Origin: Microcaldota archaeon
GTDB lineage: Archaea; Micrarchaeota; Micrarchaeia; Micrarchaeales; CABMGC01
Reading direction: 5' to 3'
DNA: 8,013 nt
Assembly: GCA_028867095.1 (NCBI GenBank)
Contig: JAGWHA010000031.1
Location: 1-8,013, forward strand
Numbering within the stretch: the stretch's first letter is position 1; every line of letters begins with the position of its first letter. Shown piece after piece: positions 5,399 through 8,013 of this stretch. The notes under the pieces are model-generated. The model was not told the origin of the DNA and did no database searches. It was given only the letters and a program-made list of their open reading frames with translations. The translations under genes and the position numbers were made by a program.

Positions 5399-6414
5399 AT
5401 TATTCCCGCAGCGAGGACAAACGTCCACAGCAAATTGATTATGGCAAGCGGCACGAGCCAGACCCATCCTAGATGAAGTATCCTATCCAGCCTCATCCTG
5501 GGAGTTGTGGCCCTGAGCACCACTACGAAGATTGCGACAATCAGCACCTTTATGCCAAGCCACGCGTAGGGCGGCAGCACCGGGCCGTCCCAACCCCCGA
5601 GAAAGAGGAGGGTGACAAGCAGGCTGCCGAGGAAGACCCTTGTGTAGTCGATGAACAGCGAGATTGCGTAGAGCGGGGCTCCAACATCCGTTAGCCATCC
5701 CGCAATCAGCTCCGAATCCGCCTCCCTTAAGTCGAACGGCGGCCTCTCAAGCTCAGCAATCAGCGCGATGAAGAAGAGCACGAAGCCGAGCGGCATAAGT
5801 GCGATGAACCACCAGCTTGACTGCGCATTCACAATCTGCAAGAAGTCGAAGCTGTTTGCAAGTATCCCAACGCTTGCGATGACAAGGAAGAGAGGAATCT
5901 CATAGCTTATGAGGAGCAGCACAGACCTCTGCGCGCTGATCGATGAGAACTTGTTTCCGCTCGCCCATCCCGTGATGAATATCAGTATGGGTATGAATGA
6001 GATCAGCACAAAGGCGATTAGCACGCCGAGTGTTAGGTCGATCCCATAGAGTCCTGCCCCGTAAGGGAGTATCTCCACGATGAATGCGAATATCGCAGCG
6101 ACCATCGGCAAGCTGGAGAGGAAGAGCATCCGATTCGCCCTTGCCGGGATTATGTTCTCCTTCGCAAAGAGCTTTATGAAGTCTGCGGCGTTCTGCAGCA
6201 GTCCGTACTTCCCCGTCCTCGTCGGGCCGTGCCTTAGGTGTATCCTTGCGACGAGCTTCCTCTCGATCCATCCGAAGATGTAGTCGAAGATTGTTATAAG
6301 CACCATTATCAGCGCGCCGAAGATGAGCGCAGCTATCGCGTAGTTGATGACGGGAGCGACTGCCGTGAAGCCCAATGTTGCCTCGATTCCGCTTATGATG
6401 TTTTGGAATATCAT
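5395..6414 (-). CDS. nuoH: NADH-quinone oxidoreductase subunit H
   Basis: Membrane subunit that forms the quinone chamber with NuoB and NuoD and joins the two arms, 339 residues with about eight helices, a normal length. Family signatures are ERKLVARIHLRHGPTRTG (51-68), GLLQNAADFIKLFAKE (71-86), ISYEIPL (169-175), the acidic loop AELERPPFDLREADSELIAG (220-239) and RATTPRMRLDR (301-311) with GWVWLVP near the C-terminus. The conserved glutamates of the third cytoplasmic loop (E221, E231, E235) are all present. The ATG is five bases past the end of nuoD; AGGT at 6424-6421 followed by AGATCC is a plausible ribosome site. The TAA at the 3' end overlaps the purQ TAG on the other strand, so this half of the cluster must end transcription inside, or read through, purQ in antisense. 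Confidence 0.96.
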   Translation of the reverse strand: MIFQNIISGIEATLGFTAVAPVINYAIAALIFGALIMVLITIFDYIFGWIERKLVARIHLRHGPTRTGKYGLLQNAADFIKLFAKENIIPARANRMLFLSSLPMVAAIFAFIVEILPYGAGLYGIDLTLGVLIAFVLISFIPILIFITGWASGNKFSSISAQRSVLLLISYEIPLFLVIASVGILANSFDFLQIVNAQSSWWFIALMPLGFVLFFIALIAELERPPFDLREADSELIAGWLTDVGAPLYAISLFIDYTRVFLGSLLVTLLFLGGWDGPVLPPYAWLGIKVLIVAIFVVVLRATTPRMRLDRILHLGWVWLVPLAIINLLWTFVLAAGII

Positions 6415-6418
6415 GGAT

Positions 6419-7513
6419 CTACCTGTCTACATCCGCCATGACCGTGTCGACGCTTGCAAGTATCGGGAAGAGGTCCTGGAGCCTGTGCCCTTTCGGAAGG
6501 TGCTGAAGGATCGCGGTGTTGATGAATGATGGCGCCCTTATCGAAAGCCGATACGGCCTTTGCCCCTCGGTGACCATATACATCATCCCCTCTCCGCGCG
6601 GAAGCTCCCTTCTGACCATTACCTCCTTCTCCTTCGGCTGCGGCCCAATCAGCCTAATCGGCATTCCTATCGCATTGCCTTCCGGAATTATGTGAAGCGC
6701 CTCCCTAATCAGCCTTATGCTCTCCTTCATCTCGTTGATCCTAACCCTGTATCTTGCAAAGCAGTCTCCTCCGTTCTCAAACTGCGTGTTGAAGTGGAGC
6801 TTCTCGTAGACGTAGTACGGATAGCTCTCCCTTACGTCAAATTCAACCCCTGATCCCCTGAGCGTCGGCCCGGTCACCCCAAGGCTGATCGCCTCCTCCT
6901 TGCTCATGATTCCTATCCTCTTCATTCTCTCCATGAAGATTGGGTTTGACTCAAGGTACTCCTGGTACTCGCCGATCCTCTTCTCCAGATAATCAAGCGC
7001 CTTGTAGGCGTGCTTGTCGAATCCTGGCGCCATGTCGCGGTTTAGCCCCCCGAGCCTCTGGTTTACGTAGAACATTCTTCCGCCGGTCGCCTCCTCAAGC
7101 AGGCTGAGCACTATGTCTCTGTCCTTGAAGCACCACATAAAGACGCTAAAGAGCTGGCCGATGTCGTTGATCGCTGTCCCGAGCCAGAGCAGGTGGCTTG
7201 CGATCCTCTGCAGCTCAAGCTGGATGAGCCGCACATACTGCGCCCTCTCCTTGACCGCAATCCCAAGAGCCGCCTCAACCGTCGCGACGTAGAGCTCATC
7301 GTATGAAAGTGGCGCCACGTAATCTATCTTCTCCATGTAGGACGGGCTCTGCATGTACATCCTGGTCTCAACCAGCTTCTCCACCCCCCTGTGAAGGAAC
7401 CCTATGTGCGGCTCTACCTTCCTCACCGTGTCCCCATCGAGCGTCACCACAAGCCTTAGCACCCCGTGCGTGCTCGGATGAACCGGGCCTATGTTTATCT
7501 TTGTCTCTCCCAA
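6419..7513 (-). CDS. nuoD: NADH-quinone oxidoreductase subunit D (49-kDa type)
   Basis: Peripheral-arm subunit that shapes the quinone-binding site, 364 residues. It contains GPVHPSTHGVLR (9-20), IGFLHRGVEKL (38-48), EKIDYVAPLSYDE (61-73), GGRMFYVNQRLGGL (144-157), RELPRGEGMMYMV (302-314) and the terminal SVDTVMADVDR. His16 and Tyr65 correspond to the quinone-site His and Tyr of complex I. The cysteine pairs that bind nickel in related hydrogenase large subunits are absent, which marks it as a quinone reductase and not a group 4 hydrogenase. The start is TTG at 7513: the first ATG comes only at residue 53, after the essential motifs, and an in-frame TGA lies just upstream. GAGG sits only two bases before TTG, an unusually short gap. 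It starts four bases after nuoC and ends four bases before nuoH. Confidence 0.96.
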   Translation of the reverse strand: MGETKINIGPVHPSTHGVLRLVVTLDGDTVRKVEPHIGFLHRGVEKLVETRMYMQSPSYMEKIDYVAPLSYDELYVATVEAALGIAVKERAQYVRLIQLELQRIASHLLWLGTAINDIGQLFSVFMWCFKDRDIVLSLLEEATGGRMFYVNQRLGGLNRDMAPGFDKHAYKALDYLEKRIGEYQEYLESNPIFMERMKRIGIMSKEEAISLGVTGPTLRGSGVEFDVRESYPYYVYEKLHFNTQFENGGDCFARYRVRINEMKESIRLIREALHIIPEGNAIGMPIRLIGPQPKEKEVMVRRELPRGEGMMYMVTEGQRPYRLSIRAPSFINTAILQHLPKGHRLQDLFPILASVDTVMADVDR

Positions 7514-7517
7514 ATCC

Positions 7518-7988
7518 TCACTTCAGCGGCTTGCCGATCCTTATCACGTTCTGGTCACCATCTTCCTTCTTGTCCCCCTCCCTGTACCTCTCAGCCCACT
7601 TAACCTCGTCCTTCATGCCTTCGTACGGCTTGCTCCATACGAAGCTCTTTCTCATCGGCGGATCCTTGCCGTCCCACTTCTCAAGAAGCAGCCTCCTGGC
7701 CTTCCTGCCGTCTATCTTTATCCCAAACATCTCGCTTAGCTCCCTCTCGTACCAGTCTGCCGCCAGATAGAGGTCGAGGACCGTGGGCACATGCGGGTTC
7801 TTTGTGGAGAGGTCAAAGCGTATCGTCTCCTCCCCTGAGTTGTCCAGGTTCCTCACGAAGTAGAGCACCTCTATTCTGTCATTGTAGTCAACAGCGGTGA
7901 TCTTGACGAGGTATTTGTATCCCTCCTTGTACTTTTGCTCAAGCGTCTCGCGGAACTTCTCAGAGTTTATTTTCAACAATCTTACCAC
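7518..7988 (-). CDS. nuoC: NADH-quinone oxidoreductase subunit C (30-kDa type)
   Basis: Peripheral-arm subunit without cofactor that packs against NuoD, 156 residues, not fused to nuoD as it is in E. coli. The early strand YLVKITAVDY (26-35) and the 30-kDa signature are clear: VPTVLDLYLAADWYEREL (67-84), EMFGI (86-90) and DPPMRKSF (109-116). The C-terminal ~40 residues are charged and of uncertain order (WAERYREGDKKEDGDQ). The start is GTG at 7988, supported by AGGAG seven bases upstream; an in-frame TGA further upstream excludes a much longer form. The first 29 bases overlap the end of nuoB in another frame, so its translation is likely coupled to that of nuoB. Confidence 0.95.
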   Translation of the reverse strand: MVRLLKINSEKFRETLEQKYKEGYKYLVKITAVDYNDRIEVLYFVRNLDNSGEETIRFDLSTKNPHVPTVLDLYLAADWYERELSEMFGIKIDGRKARRLLLEKWDGKDPPMRKSFVWSKPYEGMKDEVKWAERYREGDKKEDGDQNVIRIGKPLK

Positions 7989-8013
7989 CGATCTTCTCCT
8001 GCAGCTTCATGAG
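7960..8013 (-). CDS. nuoB: NADH-quinone oxidoreductase subunit B, C-terminal end only
   Basis: Reading in from the right edge, a minus-strand frame encodes LMKLQEKIGGKIVENKL and stops with TGA at 7962-7960. The LMKLQEKI tail is characteristic of NuoB, the subunit carrying the N2 [4Fe-4S] cluster that reduces quinone; the cluster cysteines lie outside the window. Position directly upstream of nuoC is the standard order. It overlaps nuoC by 29 bases in a different frame, a larger overlap than the one to four bases seen at the other junctions. Only 17 residues are visible, so the call rests on this tail and gene order. Confidence 0.8.
   Translation of the reverse strand, partial: LMKLQEKIGGKIVENKL
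7996..8000 (-). promoter_or_regulatory. Ribosome binding site of nuoC (AGGAG)
   Basis: AGGAG on the coding strand lies inside the nuoB tail, seven bases before the GTG at 7988. This decides the nuoC start and explains the 29-base overlap of the two genes. Confidence 0.7.

Noticed and set aside
6419..7513. Possibility that the cluster is a group 4 NiFe hydrogenase
   Set aside because: The large-subunit homologue lacks both nickel-binding cysteine pairs and ends in the quinone-reductase-type ADVDR tail; NuoJ, K and N are also present.
7303..7770. Plus-strand 155-codon frame opposite nuoC and nuoD
   Set aside because: Serine/proline/leucine-rich shadow translation with no motif, covering the conserved starts of nuoC and nuoD.

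Overview
The window is a densely packed archaeal gene cluster for a complex I-like (Nuo/Fpo-type) quinone oxidoreductase, read almost entirely from the minus strand, with purQ inserted on the plus strand. An archaeal host is suggested by several things together: the NuoE, NuoF and NuoG subunits of the NADH-dehydrogenase arm are not seen among the subunit genes, NuoC and NuoD are separate proteins, there is a TATA element at about the distance expected for near-leaderless transcripts, and GGTGAT- and GGAG-type ribosome sites sit next to TTG and GTG starts. I cannot name the phylum.

Reading the minus strand from the right edge: the last 17 codons of nuoB (to 7960), nuoC (7988-7518), nuoD (7513-6419) and nuoH (6414-5395). 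purQ then lies on the opposite strand (4703-5398). It meets nuoH tail to tail, with the two stop codons overlapping, and diverges from nuoI across a 56-base intergenic region. The minus-strand cluster resumes with nuoI (4646-4287), nuoJ (4282-3803), nuoK (3803-3498), nuoL (3496-1691) and nuoN (1694-303). An unrecognised gene (292 to beyond position 1) follows 10 bases after nuoN. No non-coding stretch reaches 300 bases; the 56-base nuoI/purQ gap is the only sizeable one.

Together NuoB, C, D and I form the peripheral arm that carries electrons through iron-sulfur clusters to quinone. NuoH and the small subunits J and K connect it to the antiporter-like subunits L and N, which are thought to move ions. 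NuoA probably lies upstream of nuoB, outside the window. NuoM is missing from its usual neighbourhood next to nuoL. PurQ belongs to purine synthesis and has no known functional link to respiration.

I see no mobile element, CRISPR array, RNA gene or novel defence-type system. The points worth a second look are the respiratory cluster split by antisense purQ, one TATA element that appears to serve both divergent genes, the absence of nuoM here, and missing canonical charged residues in NuoL and NuoN.
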